The translations under genes and the position numbers were made by a program. From Castellaniella sp049671645 (GTDB lineage: Bacteria > Pseudomonadota > Gammaproteobacteria > Burkholderiales > Burkholderiaceae_B), in assembly GCF_049671645.1 (NCBI RefSeq), contig NZ_JBATVG010000014.1, positions 62,001 through 126,000 on the forward strand: a DNA stretch of 64,000 bases, given 5' to 3'. Of this stretch, positions 1 to 7,703 are shown one piece after another. Each line of letters opens with the position of its first letter. Positions within the stretch are counted from its first letter, which is position 1. The notes below the pieces were generated by a model. The model did no database searches, had not been told where the DNA came from, and saw only the letters and a program-made list of their open reading frames with translations.

Positions 1-552
1 GGCTTCCACAGCACGTGGGGCGCCTTCAGCTTCCCCTTCATTTTCCTGGCCACCGACCTGACCGTGCGGCTGATCGGCAAGGCGCAGGCTCGCCGGGTGA
101 TCGCGCGTGTGATGCTGCCGGCGCTGATCGCGTCCTATATCGTGTCGGTGCTGTTCCACGAAGGCCGGTTCAATGGGGCAGGCGCCCTGGGCGCGTTCGA
201 CGGCTTCGTGTTCCGGATCGCGCTGGCCAGCTTCGCGGCCTACGTGTTCGGGCAACTGCTGGATGTGCAGGTCTTTGACCGCATCCGCCGCAGCCGCATG
301 CCGTGGTGGGTGGCGCCGTCCGCATCCGCCGTGCTGGGACAGGCGCTGGACACGGCGATCTTCTTTGCCGTGGCCTTCTGGCACAGCAGCAATCCGTTCA
401 TGGCGGAACATTGGGTCGAAATCGCCCTGGTGGATTACGCGATCAAGCTCACCGTCAGCCTGCTGCTGTTCGTGCCTTTGTACGGCATCGTCCTGAATGC
501 GGTCCTCCGGGTCCTGGGGCGGCGCCCCCTGACCGAGGCGTCGCCGGCGTGA
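1..552 (+). CDS. yhhQ: Queuosine precursor transporter YhhQ (5' end outside window)
   Basis: Partial gene: the reading frame is open from the first base and its start lies upstream of the window. It encodes the C-terminal 183 residues of a VUT/DUF165-family integral membrane protein that imports queuosine precursors (preQ0/preQ1). The family signature is visible at once, with a T-W-G-A-F stretch followed by FPFIFLATDLTVR around residues 6-24, and several hydrophobic helices follow. Its stop overlaps the GTG start of queC by four bases (GTGA), which implies translational coupling. The neighbour makes preQ0, so both genes serve tRNA queuosine modification. Family assignment is secure; substrate choice (preQ0 or preQ1) is inference. 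Confidence 0.88.
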   Translation, partial: GFHSTWGAFSFPFIFLATDLTVRLIGKAQARRVIARVMLPALIASYIVSVLFHEGRFNGAGALGAFDGFVFRIALASFAAYVFGQLLDVQVFDRIRRSRMPWWVAPSASAVLGQALDTAIFFAVAFWHSSNPFMAEHWVEIALVDYAIKLTVSLLLFVPLYGIVLNAVLRVLGRRPLTEASPA

Positions 553-1259
553 ACACCGGTCGCGCCCTGGTCCTGCTCTCCGGCGGCCAGGATTCCACCA
601 CCTGCCTTGCCTGGGCGCTGACGCGCTTCGGCCACGTCGAAACCCTGGGCTTCGACTACGGCCAGCGCCACTGCGCGGAACTGGACTGCCGCGCGACGGT
701 GCGCAGCCGCATCGCGACGTTGCAGCCGGACTGGGCGCAGCGTCTGGGCGACGACCATCTGCTGGACGCGGGCGTGCTCAAGCACCTGGGCGCATCCGCC
801 ATGACGGACGACGTCGCCATCGCCTTGCAGGAAGACGGCCTGCCCAATACCTTCGTGCCGGGCCGCAACCTGCTGTTCTTCACCCTGGCGGCCGCGCTGG
901 CGTACCGCCGGGGCCTGGACGTGCTGGTGGGCGGCATGTCCCAGACCGACTATTCCGGCTACCCGGACTGCCGCGACAATACCCTCAAGGCGCTGCAGGT
1001 CGCACTCAGCCTGGGAACGGATCGCCCGCTGAGGCTCGAAACCCCGTTGATGTGGCTGGACAAGGCCGACACCTGGGATCTGGCCCGGCGACTGGGTGGC
1101 GCCGCCTTGGTAGACCTGGTGCGCGTCGAAACGCATACCTGCTATCTGAACCAGCGGGACCGGCTGCACGACTGGGGCTACGGCTGCGGGCAATGCCCGG
1201 CCTGCGTGCTGCGCGCACGGGGCTACCGGCAATGGGCGGCGCGGCGAACCCCGGCCTAG
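549..1259 (+). CDS. queC: 7-cyano-7-deazaguanine synthase QueC
   Basis: QueC converts 7-carboxy-7-deazaguanine to preQ0 using ATP and ammonia, a cytosolic step of queuosine biosynthesis. The 236-residue product has the usual family length. It carries the PP-loop SGGQDST at about residues 10-16 and the C-terminal zinc ligands C198, C213, C216 and C219 (CGQCPAC). The start is taken as GTG because this is where the PP-loop has its normal distance from the N-terminus and because it overlaps the yhhQ stop. An open frame continues upstream of this codon but only as a shadow of yhhQ. Other queuosine genes (queD, queE, queF) are not in the window. Confidence 0.95.
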   Translation: MNTGRALVLLSGGQDSTTCLAWALTRFGHVETLGFDYGQRHCAELDCRATVRSRIATLQPDWAQRLGDDHLLDAGVLKHLGASAMTDDVAIALQEDGLPNTFVPGRNLLFFTLAAALAYRRGLDVLVGGMSQTDYSGYPDCRDNTLKALQVALSLGTDRPLRLETPLMWLDKADTWDLARRLGGAALVDLVRVETHTCYLNQRDRLHDWGYGCGQCPACVLRARGYRQWAARRTPA

Positions 1260-1473
1260 GCCTCGCCCGCGCAACGCTTCGTCCGTACAACAATCGTTCG
1301 CGATTTTGTCAGAAGACCCTACAGCGGATATCCACGCCTTCTCCCCTATAAGGCTGCGGCGCGCGGCCGATCGCACGGACGGCCCGCCCGGCCCGACTGT
1401 CGAACCCGCTTACAGTCCCCTCCGGAAGACCTTGATATGGTGTTTGTGAGACCCTCGTTTTCAGGAGATGCTC

Positions 1474-1695
1474 ATGTCAAAGAAGATTCCCGGACTCCTC
1501 GCCGTTCTGGCCGGCAGCTTTATCCTGGCCGCCTGTTCAACCCCATCCACCGTGACGACAAACGATGGACGGACCGACTACACGGCCGACGCGCCGAAGA
1601 CGGATACGGACGATGGTTTCGTCCACTATGAAAAAGACGGGCACGAGGTCAAGGTCAACAAGTCCGACGTCGAGCGGATCGAGGAAGTGAACTAA
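1474..1695 (+). CDS. YgdI/YgdR-type small lipoprotein
   Basis: A 73-residue lipoprotein. The signal peptide (MSKK, then a hydrophobic run) ends in a lipobox ILAAC with the lipidated Cys at residue 21. The mature part is short, polar and acidic, with a YEKDG-H-EVKV turn typical of the YgdI/YgdR (DUF903) family of small SH3-like envelope lipoproteins of unknown function. The start at the second ATG is preferred because AGGAG at 1463-1467 sits six bases before it and directly abuts the earlier ATG at 1468. The roughly 200 bases upstream, after queC, hold no gene I can support. It is convergent with the TauE/SafE gene. Confidence 0.8.
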   Translation: MSKKIPGLLAVLAGSFILAACSTPSTVTTNDGRTDYTADAPKTDTDDGFVHYEKDGHEVKVNKSDVERIEEVN

Positions 1696-1779
1696 GGCAG
1701 CCGCTCCCCGCCCGACGGCGGCACGCCGCGGCGGAACAGCCTGATGCGGCCCTGCGGGAACGAGTCCTCGATGGCCGCA

Positions 1780-2529
1780 TCAACCATAAGTGCGCAGGAA
1801 AAACACCACGGTGATGAAGAGCGTCAGCGCCAGGGTGCCGAAGCGGATGACCGGGGCCGGTATGCGCTTGCCCCACACCGCGCCCAGGTAGCCCCCGAGA
1901 CTGGCCGTCACCAGCATCACCCCGGTTTCCCGCCACTGGACGGCGCCCGCGCTGATGAAGATGATCACGGCCATGGTGTTGGCCACCGTGACCATCAGCA
2001 CACGCGGCCCGCTCATGCGTTTAATGTCGTGCGAACCCAATAGCCCCCAGACCGCCACCATCATGATGCCTACCGCGCCGCCGAAATAGCCGCCGTAGAT
2101 TCCCAGGAAAAACTGCAGAATCATCACGACGGCCGGATGCACCCGGCAATGCGCCCGCACCCACTCGCCGATCCGGCGGCCGAAGCCCAGCGCGATGGTC
2201 GCCACCAGCAACAGCCAGGGCAGCACGAAATCGAACGCCCGCGAGGGCGTCAGCAACAAGAGCAAGGCGCCCGCGCTGCCTCCCAGCAGGGTGACGAAAA
2301 ACAATTTGCGCAAAGGCACGTCGCCCACGCCGCCCAGGCCGTCGCGGTACGCCCAGGCGCTGGCCGCGCTGCCGGGATAGAGCGCCACGGTGCTGGATGT
2401 GTTGGCCAGCACCGGCGGCACGCCCGCCGCGATCAGGGCGGGCAGGCTGACGAAGGAGCCGCCGCCCGCCAGGGCATTCATGGCGCCGGCCGCCACACCG
2501 GCGCCGGCCACCAATAACAGGGATTCCAT
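1780..2529 (-). CDS. TauE/SafE family sulfite/organosulfonate exporter-like permease
   Basis: A 249-residue polytopic membrane protein of the TauE/SafE (DUF81) family, whose members move sulfite, sulfoacetate or other organic anions across the inner membrane. The N-terminus has the family hallmark AGAMNALAGGGSF, with a second NTSSTVALYPGS segment near residue 45, and two blocks of about four helices follow. The ATG is chosen over the in-frame TTG two codons upstream because an AGGAG lies eight bases before the ATG. The substrate cannot be deduced: no sulfur metabolism gene is adjacent. Confidence 0.85.
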   Translation of the reverse strand: MESLLLVAGAGVAAGAMNALAGGGSFVSLPALIAAGVPPVLANTSSTVALYPGSAASAWAYRDGLGGVGDVPLRKLFFVTLLGGSAGALLLLLTPSRAFDFVLPWLLLVATIALGFGRRIGEWVRAHCRVHPAVVMILQFFLGIYGGYFGGAVGIMMVAVWGLLGSHDIKRMSGPRVLMVTVANTMAVIIFISAGAVQWRETGVMLVTASLGGYLGAVWGKRIPAPVIRFGTLALTLFITVVFFLRTYG

Positions 2530-2618
2530 CGACAAGGCTCCTTGGTCCGTGGCGCCATCATAGCCGGGAGGTATGCATCCCGATACCCAGCGGCCCCGCG
2601 TTCAGGCCGGCGCCGGCG

Positions 2619-3752
2619 TCATTTTGTCCGCAGCACGATCTGCGTGATTTCCGAAGGCCGTCCCAGGCGGATCGCCAGGCCGTTCCACAAGCCGGTGCCA
2701 TTGCTGACGTACAGCGTCATGGGACCGACCCGGTACAGGCCGGAGACGAAACCGTTATTGGCCCACTGAGTGATGAAGTGCAGCCCCAGGATCTGCCCGC
2801 CATGGGTATGCCCCGACAACTGCAGCGCCACGCCCGCGTCGGCGTTGGCGGGCGCGTCGCCCGGCCGGTGCTCCAGCAGGATCACCGGCGTTCCCGCCGG
2901 AATCCCCTGCAAGGCGGCCTTCAGGTCGGGGCGCGGCAGGCCGAAGGCGCCCGCCTGCCGGTCCGTCACCCCCGCCACCGCCAACGATGCCCCGTCCCGG
3001 TGGATCAGGACGTGGCTGTTTTCCATCATGGTCAGGCCCAGGGCGCGGTAGGCCTGCATCCAGCGGATGTAGTCGCTGTAGTATTCGTGGTTGCCCGGGA
3101 TCGCCAGCACGCCATCCTTCGCCCTCAGGTCCCGCAGGGGCCGGACATCGGCTGCCCGGAGTTCGGGCGTGCCATCGGCCAGATCCCCCGTGATGACGAT
3201 CAGGTCCGGATCCAGCCGGTCGGCCCGGGCCACCACGGCTGCCTGCCAGGATTGCGGCAGCAGGCGGCTGGCATGCAGATCCGTCAACTGCACGATGCGA
3301 TAGCCGTCGAACGCCGCAGGCAGACCCGGAATCGTCACCGCTACGGTACGGATGCCGGGGACCTTGACCGCCTGCCAGACCCCGATGGCCGACAGGACCA
3401 GCGCCAGCCCCCCGAGGGACAGCCCTACCGCCCGACCTTGCAGGATCGCGCGCCCCGCCCCGTGCGCCGGCAGCCACACCAGCACACCGACGACATCCCT
3501 GACCAGCAACAGCAGCGCCAGCAGCAGCACCACGCCAAAGGCCCAGGCCAGGCCGATCAGGATCCACTGGGGCAACTCCGGAGATCCCAGGGTGCCGAAA
3601 AACCGCCCCGTGATCTGGTGATATTGGGCAGCCAGCAGCAGCTCCGCCGCCAACGCCACCCGGCCGGCAAGGCCGAAAGGCAAGGGCCAGACGAAACGCC
3701 ACACGATGTACAGCCAGATGGCGCCAGTGACGAAGGGCAGGAGGGTTCCCAT
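2619..3752 (-). CDS. Membrane-anchored calcineurin-like metallophosphoesterase
   Basis: A 377-residue protein with about four N-terminal membrane helices (residues 1-125) followed by a YaeI/YkuE-type metallophosphoesterase domain. The two-metal site is complete: DLH at residues 158-160, GDLAD at 189-193, GNHE at 220-223 and GHTHGGQ from 314. Relatives hydrolyse UDP-diacylglucosamine-like or other phosphodiester substrates at the membrane, but the substrate here is unknown. The ATG start is preferred because ACAGGA lies about seven bases before it; an upstream TTG lacks such a site. It is transcribed in the same direction as the TauE/SafE gene, about 90 bases apart. Confidence 0.85.
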   Translation of the reverse strand: MGTLLPFVTGAIWLYIVWRFVWPLPFGLAGRVALAAELLLAAQYHQITGRFFGTLGSPELPQWILIGLAWAFGVVLLLALLLLVRDVVGVLVWLPAHGAGRAILQGRAVGLSLGGLALVLSAIGVWQAVKVPGIRTVAVTIPGLPAAFDGYRIVQLTDLHASRLLPQSWQAAVVARADRLDPDLIVITGDLADGTPELRAADVRPLRDLRAKDGVLAIPGNHEYYSDYIRWMQAYRALGLTMMENSHVLIHRDGASLAVAGVTDRQAGAFGLPRPDLKAALQGIPAGTPVILLEHRPGDAPANADAGVALQLSGHTHGGQILGLHFITQWANNGFVSGLYRVGPMTLYVSNGTGLWNGLAIRLGRPSEITQIVLRTK

Positions 3753-3991
3753 GAAATAGTCCTGTTGCAATCAAGAAGGCGGAATATCGCCATCGAACAA
3801 AGCATCTTACCAAGAGCCGCACTGAGCAAGCATGCGGAATCCCCGCCCGCCGCCGGCGCCCCGACCCTCCCGGCAGGTGCGTCCCGGCCGACATGAACTT
3901 CGCCTGAACAGCCGCTTCACACGCGATTCAGACGCCGGATTCCATACTGCCCGCATTGCCGATACCAATCGGCTCGCACTCGGAAATCCGC

Positions 3992-5317
3992 ATGAAGACA
4001 CGCACCGTTCTGTTCTCCTTTCTGGGGATTCTTGCCCTGGCCTGGGCCTGGGACGCATTCGTCCTGAACCCCATGGCCGGCGACGCCATCTGGGTCGCCC
4101 GCAAGCAGGGCATCTACTTGACCGGCATCTGGGCCATGGGGCTGATGTCCCTGACCATGATCCTGGCTACCCGCCCCGCGTGGCTGGAGCCCGCCCTGGG
4201 CGGCATGGACCGCATTTATCGGCTGCACAAATGGGCCGGCATCCTGGCGATCAGCCTGGGCATCACCCACTGGCTGATGGAGATCGGCGGAGGCGCCCTG
4301 CGCGCGCTGGTCGGCGCCGCCGTGAACAAACCGCCCCGCGTGGCCGTGGCCGAGTTCCTGCAATCCAGCCATGGCCTGGCCAAGGACGTGGGAGAGTGGG
4401 TGATCTACGCCTTGATCGCCTCTCTGCTGATCACCCTGTGGAAGGCGTTCCCTTACAAATCCTGGCGCGTCCTGCACCGGATCATGCCGCTGCTGTACCT
4501 GGCCCTGGTCTTTCACTCCGTCGCCCTGACCCCGGCCGCCTGGTGGCTGCAGCCGCTGGGCCTGATGATGGGCGCCCTGATGCTGGGCGGCAGCCTGTCG
4601 ACCGTTCCCGCCTTGCGCCAGTCCATCGGCCACAGCCGCCGGCACGCCGGGCGCATCGAATCCGTGCGCCAGCTGGAAGGCGGCATCACAGAGGTGAACT
4701 GCGCCATGGAGCGGAGCTGGCCGGGCCACCGGGCGGGGCAATTCGCCTTTGTGACTTTCGACGCCCGCGAAGGCGCCCACCCCTATACGATCGCCAGCGC
4801 CGACCGGACCGGCCGCCTGACGTTCCAGATCAAGGCCCTGGGAGACTACACCCGCACACTGGCGCAGCGCCTGCAAGCCGGCCAGGCGATCCGGATCGAA
4901 GGCCCCTACGGCCGCTTCGATCACCGCCGGGGCGAAGACCGGCAGGCCTGGGTGGCTGGCGGCATCGGCATCACGCCGTTCCTGGCCTGGCTGGAAGCGT
5001 TGCAGGACCAGCCGAACGCCGCCCCGCAAGCGCGGCTGCACTACTGCGTGCGCGACGCGGCCCGGGACCCTTTCATCCGCCGACTGCGCGAACTATGCGC
5101 CAACCTGCCCCGCATCACCCTGCACATCCACGACGCCAGCGCCGGGCAACGGCTGGACGCGCGGACCTTGCGGGACGCCAGCGGAACGCAGTCCGGCGAA
5201 ATGCCGGAGGTCTGGTTCTGCGGCCCGGCCGGTCTGGCCCGCCAACTGGAAACCGGCCTGCGATCCCTGGGCCTGAAGGACGTGCCGGTGCATCGGGAGG
5301 CCTTCGAGATGCGCTGA
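3992..5317 (+). CDS. Ferric-reductase-like transmembrane flavoprotein
   Basis: A 441-residue flavocytochrome-type oxidoreductase. The N-terminal half has about six membrane helices of the ferric reductase-like domain with candidate heme-ligand histidines (LHKWAG, GITHWLM, LHRIMP and FHSVA). The C-terminal half is a ferredoxin-reductase module: an FAD-binding barrel with HPYTIAS, a G-PYGRF loop, NAD(P)-binding GGIGITPFL, and a C-terminal FCGPAGLA. It should carry electrons from NAD(P)H through FAD to heme and an extracytoplasmic acceptor. The start at the internal Met before KTRTV is chosen because it directly precedes the first membrane helix. A tRNA-Cys gene follows about 50 bases after its stop. 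Confidence 0.82.
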   Translation: MKTRTVLFSFLGILALAWAWDAFVLNPMAGDAIWVARKQGIYLTGIWAMGLMSLTMILATRPAWLEPALGGMDRIYRLHKWAGILAISLGITHWLMEIGGGALRALVGAAVNKPPRVAVAEFLQSSHGLAKDVGEWVIYALIASLLITLWKAFPYKSWRVLHRIMPLLYLALVFHSVALTPAAWWLQPLGLMMGALMLGGSLSTVPALRQSIGHSRRHAGRIESVRQLEGGITEVNCAMERSWPGHRAGQFAFVTFDAREGAHPYTIASADRTGRLTFQIKALGDYTRTLAQRLQAGQAIRIEGPYGRFDHRRGEDRQAWVAGGIGITPFLAWLEALQDQPNAAPQARLHYCVRDAARDPFIRRLRELCANLPRITLHIHDASAGQRLDARTLRDASGTQSGEMPEVWFCGPAGLARQLETGLRSLGLKDVPVHREAFEMR

Positions 5318-5328
5318 AAAATTTATCG

Positions 5329-5334
5329 TATAAT
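5329..5334 (+). promoter_or_regulatory. -10 box of the tRNA-Cys promoter
   Basis: A perfect TATAAT lies 35 bases before the tRNA-Cys gene, in AT-rich sequence right after the ferric-reductase-like gene. The -35 region is weak; nothing close to TTGACA is found at 16-18 bases. It is the only credible independent promoter for the tRNA. Confidence 0.5.
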
Positions 5335-5368
5335 GCTGGACTTGGCTGGATCACCCCAGCCCATCACC

Positions 5369-5442
5369 GGCGCAATGGCAGAGTGGTGATGCAGCGGACT
5401 GCAAATCCGTATACGTCGGTTCGATTCCGGCTTGCGCCTCCA
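5369..5442 (+). tRNA. tRNA-Cys (anticodon GCA)
   Basis: A 74-nt tRNA gene that folds into a normal cloverleaf. The acceptor stem pairs GGCGCAA with TTGCGCC. The anticodon stem GCGGA/TCCGT closes the loop CTGCAAA, giving anticodon GCA at 5401-5403, and the T loop is TTCGATT. The discriminator base is U, and the 3' CCA is encoded (5440-5442). The half from the anticodon loop onward is duplicated 2.2 kb downstream at 7608-7650, so this gene has served as an attachment site for an integrating element. Confidence 0.97.
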
Positions 5443-5522
5443 GCATTCAAGCGGCTTTTCAGACGTCCGAAGCCCAGCGGGATTTCCGCGATTATGGAAA
5501 TTTTCCGCAAAACACGCTATTC

Positions 5523-5548
5523 AGCCCGCCTCAGCGCGGGCTTTTTTG
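5523..5548 (+). terminator. Rho-independent terminator after tRNA-Cys
   Basis: AGCCCGC and GCGGGCT form a 7-bp stem around a six-base loop, followed by a run of T. It lies 80 bases downstream of the tRNA-Cys 3' end and just inside the island, so it probably ends the tRNA transcript. On the opposite strand it would also follow the hemerythrin-like gene, but the T run favours the + direction. Confidence 0.75.
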
Positions 5549-5614
5549 CGTCTGCGTGCCCCGCCCCCGGGCATCGCAGCGAGTCGTAATCTCGATGCCG
5601 TCCGTCGTCTTTTT

Positions 5615-6031
5615 TCATGCACCGGGCAGGCTTTCTATTGCCGGATAAAACTGCGTATTTTCTTTCACAATCCGCGAATGAACCATCTTTAATACGATAT
5701 TCGCTTCATCACGGAATTTCTGGGGATCAGCGGCCAATGTGACTTGGTTCCAGTGTCGAGAAAATTTGATGTAAGCCGTCGCGATACCCTTCATCTCTTC
5801 CTGATACGCACTGCTCATCGCCGCTATTTTTGCGCTCTTGTCCTCACGCAGCACCGGATAAAGCACCAGATCCTCGGTAGCCAAGTGCGAACTGATTGTC
5901 CGGCTCATCGATGCCAATAACGCGGCAATTTCCGCAGAGTGGCTTTCGATTCCATGAAGCGATAACTCGCGCAATGACTTTATCTCGCTGAGTATTTCGA
6001 CGTGCTGGGCTTTGAATTTATCAATATTCAT
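5615..6031 (-). CDS. Hemerythrin-like (HHE) domain protein
   Basis: A 138-residue, mostly alpha-helical protein of the hemerythrin/HHE cation-binding family, which binds a di-iron centre and senses or stores O2, NO or iron. Candidate ligands are spaced as in the family: His10 (AQHVEI), His49 with Glu53 (SSHLATED), then a helix with SRHWNQV and a C-terminal MVHSR and KENTQFYP. The N-terminal MNIDKFKAQH fits a complete protein. It lies alone inside the tRNA-Cys island, and its lower GC and codon use set it apart from neighbours, suggesting transfer. The upstream region is AT-rich and likely holds its promoter. Confidence 0.78.
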   Translation of the reverse strand: MNIDKFKAQHVEILSEIKSLRELSLHGIESHSAEIAALLASMSRTISSHLATEDLVLYPVLREDKSAKIAAMSSAYQEEMKGIATAYIKFSRHWNQVTLAADPQKFRDEANIVLKMVHSRIVKENTQFYPAIESLPGA

Positions 6032-6511
6032 CGGACTATCCTCCTTTTCTGAAGCATCTTTATTATTTATTTAAACTTCATACAAAATTGCTTCGTCAGT
6101 TTAGTCCCGCATCCGACCTTCGTTCAAGAGACTGCTGCAGGGGTGCGCAGCTGCTAACGTGCCTCCCACAGCGATCCACACAAGGACAACGCCGAGGGCT
6201 TCGATAGCCTCATGGGGTCATCTCCAATAGGCTCCGATTCCACCCACGAGCGCCGGAACGCACGACAGCAGACGAGGCAGCCGGCTACAAGCATTGCAAA
6301 CGCAGGCACCGAAAGACTCGAAAGCGTGTCGGCGGCCAGCGCCTGCAACGGTCCGTCCGGACGACGGTGCAACGGCATGATGACTTCGAGGCTTTGCGCT
6401 CCAAAACAGTCAGTGCCAGATGCAAAACGGAAGAAGCGAGGCCCAGCTATCCCTGTAATGACCCAGCATAGCCACGTCCCCCGCCACTTTGCTGGCATGA
6501 GACCGCAGCCA
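6032..6511. other. Gene-poor island interior
   Basis: About 480 bases between the hemerythrin-like and lipoprotein genes. Open frames of 114-167 codons exist on both strands, but none has a recognisable domain, a ribosome-binding site or consistent codon use. The AT-rich part just upstream of the hemerythrin-like gene (6032-6100) is probably its promoter. The rest may be decayed mobile DNA. Confidence 0.4.
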
Positions 6512-7162
6512 TCACCTGAACGTACTAATCACCTTGTAGGTGATGCCCGTATTATCCGCCTTGATCACTTCGAGCTCTGCTCCCTTATAGCCAATCCTGG
6601 AGGAGGTCGAAAGATCATATTCAACATCATTGTTGAATGCCGGCCGTGCGGTGTTACCGGAGAACTCACGGTATCCAATATTGATCTTGTCTCCAACCTT
6701 GCCACTGTATATTAAAGTCTGCTGAAAACTCGCCTCGCGAGCTGTTGTCCGCTTTTTGATCTCAAAATCCGCGTCATAGCAGGCCCTCGCACCATAAACC
6801 GTGACTACGCACACCTGTTTCGCACCGGGCTTCTTTACTGACAATAGCTGCACCGGATCTGCCAACGCTGCTCGAATGATGCCTGATGGATCAAAGAACT
6901 GTTCCTCACCTTTATCGCCAAGCTTCGGGTACACGCCTGAACGGATGTCATAAAACACCCCATCGACAGACTTCTTCAGATCGACAACATCCTCACTGAC
7001 CAGTACGCCCTTTGTCAGCATTTCATCCCCAATCCTGGCAGTGACGATTTCACCAACAGTCGGATGGTCCACCATCTGCGTTTCAGGTAACGATGGGGTA
7101 TAGCTCACCGCACAGCCAGTCAAGCCGAGCGCTGCTGCCACGCACAGCATCTTTCTAAACAT
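6512..7162 (-). CDS. Orphan lipoprotein of unknown function
   Basis: A 216-residue predicted outer-membrane lipoprotein. The signal peptide ends in a lipobox LTGC with Cys at residue 17. The mature region looks beta-rich and has only two further cysteines (VCVVTVYG-AR-ACYD, around residues 118-129), which could form a disulfide. A GGAGG-like site (revcomp of CCTCC at 7168-7172) precedes the ATG by about six bases. I do not recognise the family. The gene sits between the hemerythrin-like gene and the integrase remnant, is less GC-rich than the core genes, and is probably island cargo. Confidence 0.6.
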   Translation of the reverse strand: MFRKMLCVAAALGLTGCAVSYTPSLPETQMVDHPTVGEIVTARIGDEMLTKGVLVSEDVVDLKKSVDGVFYDIRSGVYPKLGDKGEEQFFDPSGIIRAALADPVQLLSVKKPGAKQVCVVTVYGARACYDADFEIKKRTTAREASFQQTLIYSGKVGDKINIGYREFSGNTARPAFNNDVEYDLSTSSRIGYKGAELEVIKADNTGITYKVISTFR

Positions 7163-7320
7163 AGGCCCTCCTTATTTGTAAGAGAATCATACGCCAGAAG
7201 TTATGCTAGGGCCCCCAGCGCCAGCCCTTCTCCAGAAGGCTTGCCGTATCATCCCCTACCCCATTGCTTTAGTTCCATAATGCGAACTCGCGCTTTCACC
7301 AACGGCGAACGAAGCGGATT

Positions 7321-7590
7321 TTGTGCTTAGCGACCAGGCTCGGATAACGCCGAATGTCCGTGACTCTGGGCACTAGGCCATCGTCACACGGTTGCTATCT
7401 GCACGTGCGTCAGGGCGAGTCCGGAGCCAAACTGCGAGTTGTCGCAGATGGAGAACTATCCGTCGTATTGGAGCGGACCCGCGAACGCCGTGCCACCTCC
7501 GAAATCATTACCACGCATCTAGCGGTCAGGCTGACTAGAATGCTGGTTCAATTTTTGGACATGCAATCGTCCCGAAACTCGCACCAACAT
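7321..7590 (+). pseudogene. Fragment of a tyrosine-recombinase integrase
   Basis: A short frame reads YLHVRQGESGAKLRV, then GELSVVLERTRER, then TTHLAVRLTRMLV. This order matches the middle of phage/island integrases, where a (V/F)xQ-x-KTGAKLRI strand precedes a GELAAVxERI-R helix and a later RLTxxMLR stretch. A preceding segment in another frame (SDQARITPNVRD) also looks like the expected upstream part, so a frameshift or deletion has occurred. The C-terminal catalytic His-x-x-Arg and Tyr segment is missing, so the fragment cannot be active. Its place just inside the distal tRNA repeat is where an island integrase would be. Similarity is judged from memory, not from a search. Confidence 0.5.
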
Positions 7591-7607
7591 TGGCACTTGT
7601 ATGCAAG

Positions 7608-7650
7608 CTGCAAATCCGTATACGTCGGTTCATTCCGGCTTGCGCCTCCA
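7608..7650 (+). repeat. Orphan 3' half of tRNA-Cys (att site copy)
   Basis: Forty-three bases match the tRNA-Cys gene from its anticodon loop to the encoded CCA; the only difference is loss of one G in the T loop (TTCGATT reduced to TTCATT). There is no 5' half, so it is not a functional tRNA. It marks the distal boundary of the island. Confidence 0.9.
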
Positions 7651-7656
7651 AAACAT

Positions 7657-7686
7657 AAAAAGGCCTGTGCTTCCAGCACAAGCCCT
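7657..7686 (-). terminator. Terminator of the chemoreceptor gene
   Basis: Read on the minus strand, GGCTTGTGCT and AGCACAGGCC form a 10-bp stem (one G-T pair) with a three-base loop, followed by five T. It lies 18 bases after the chemoreceptor stop. On the plus strand the same hairpin would have been the natural end of the ancestral tRNA-Cys transcript before island insertion. Confidence 0.75.
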
Positions 7687-7703
7687 TTCTCAGCACCGCC
7701 CCA

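Larger units (their letters stand above)
5399..7650 (+). mobile_element. Remnant genomic island integrated in tRNA-Cys
   Basis: The segment is bounded by a direct repeat of the tRNA-Cys 3' half: 5399-5442 inside the intact gene and 7608-7650 as an orphan copy with one deleted base. The repeat begins exactly at the anticodon loop, the usual crossover site of tyrosine recombinases. Inside, the DNA is visibly richer in A+T than its surroundings and carries a hemerythrin-like gene, an orphan lipoprotein gene, about 480 bases with no credible gene, and a broken integrase-like reading frame next to the distal repeat. The boundaries and composition are seen in the sequence; the integration history is inferred from known tRNA-island biology. 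Confidence 0.75.

Noticed and set aside
1260..1473. Riboswitch or small RNA after queC
   Set aside because: No convincing conserved pseudoknot or preQ1-type motif; only ordinary intergenic sequence.
6154..6498. 114-codon minus-strand frame in the island
   Set aside because: No ribosome-binding site, no recognisable domain, odd composition (Trp/Cys/Ser-rich); probably decayed DNA.
6212..6715. 167-codon plus-strand frame in the island
   Set aside because: Overlaps the 3' part of the lipoprotein gene on the other strand and has no family features.
7608..7650. Second tRNA-Cys gene
   Set aside because: Lacks the 5' half and has a deletion in the T loop; it is an att-site scar.
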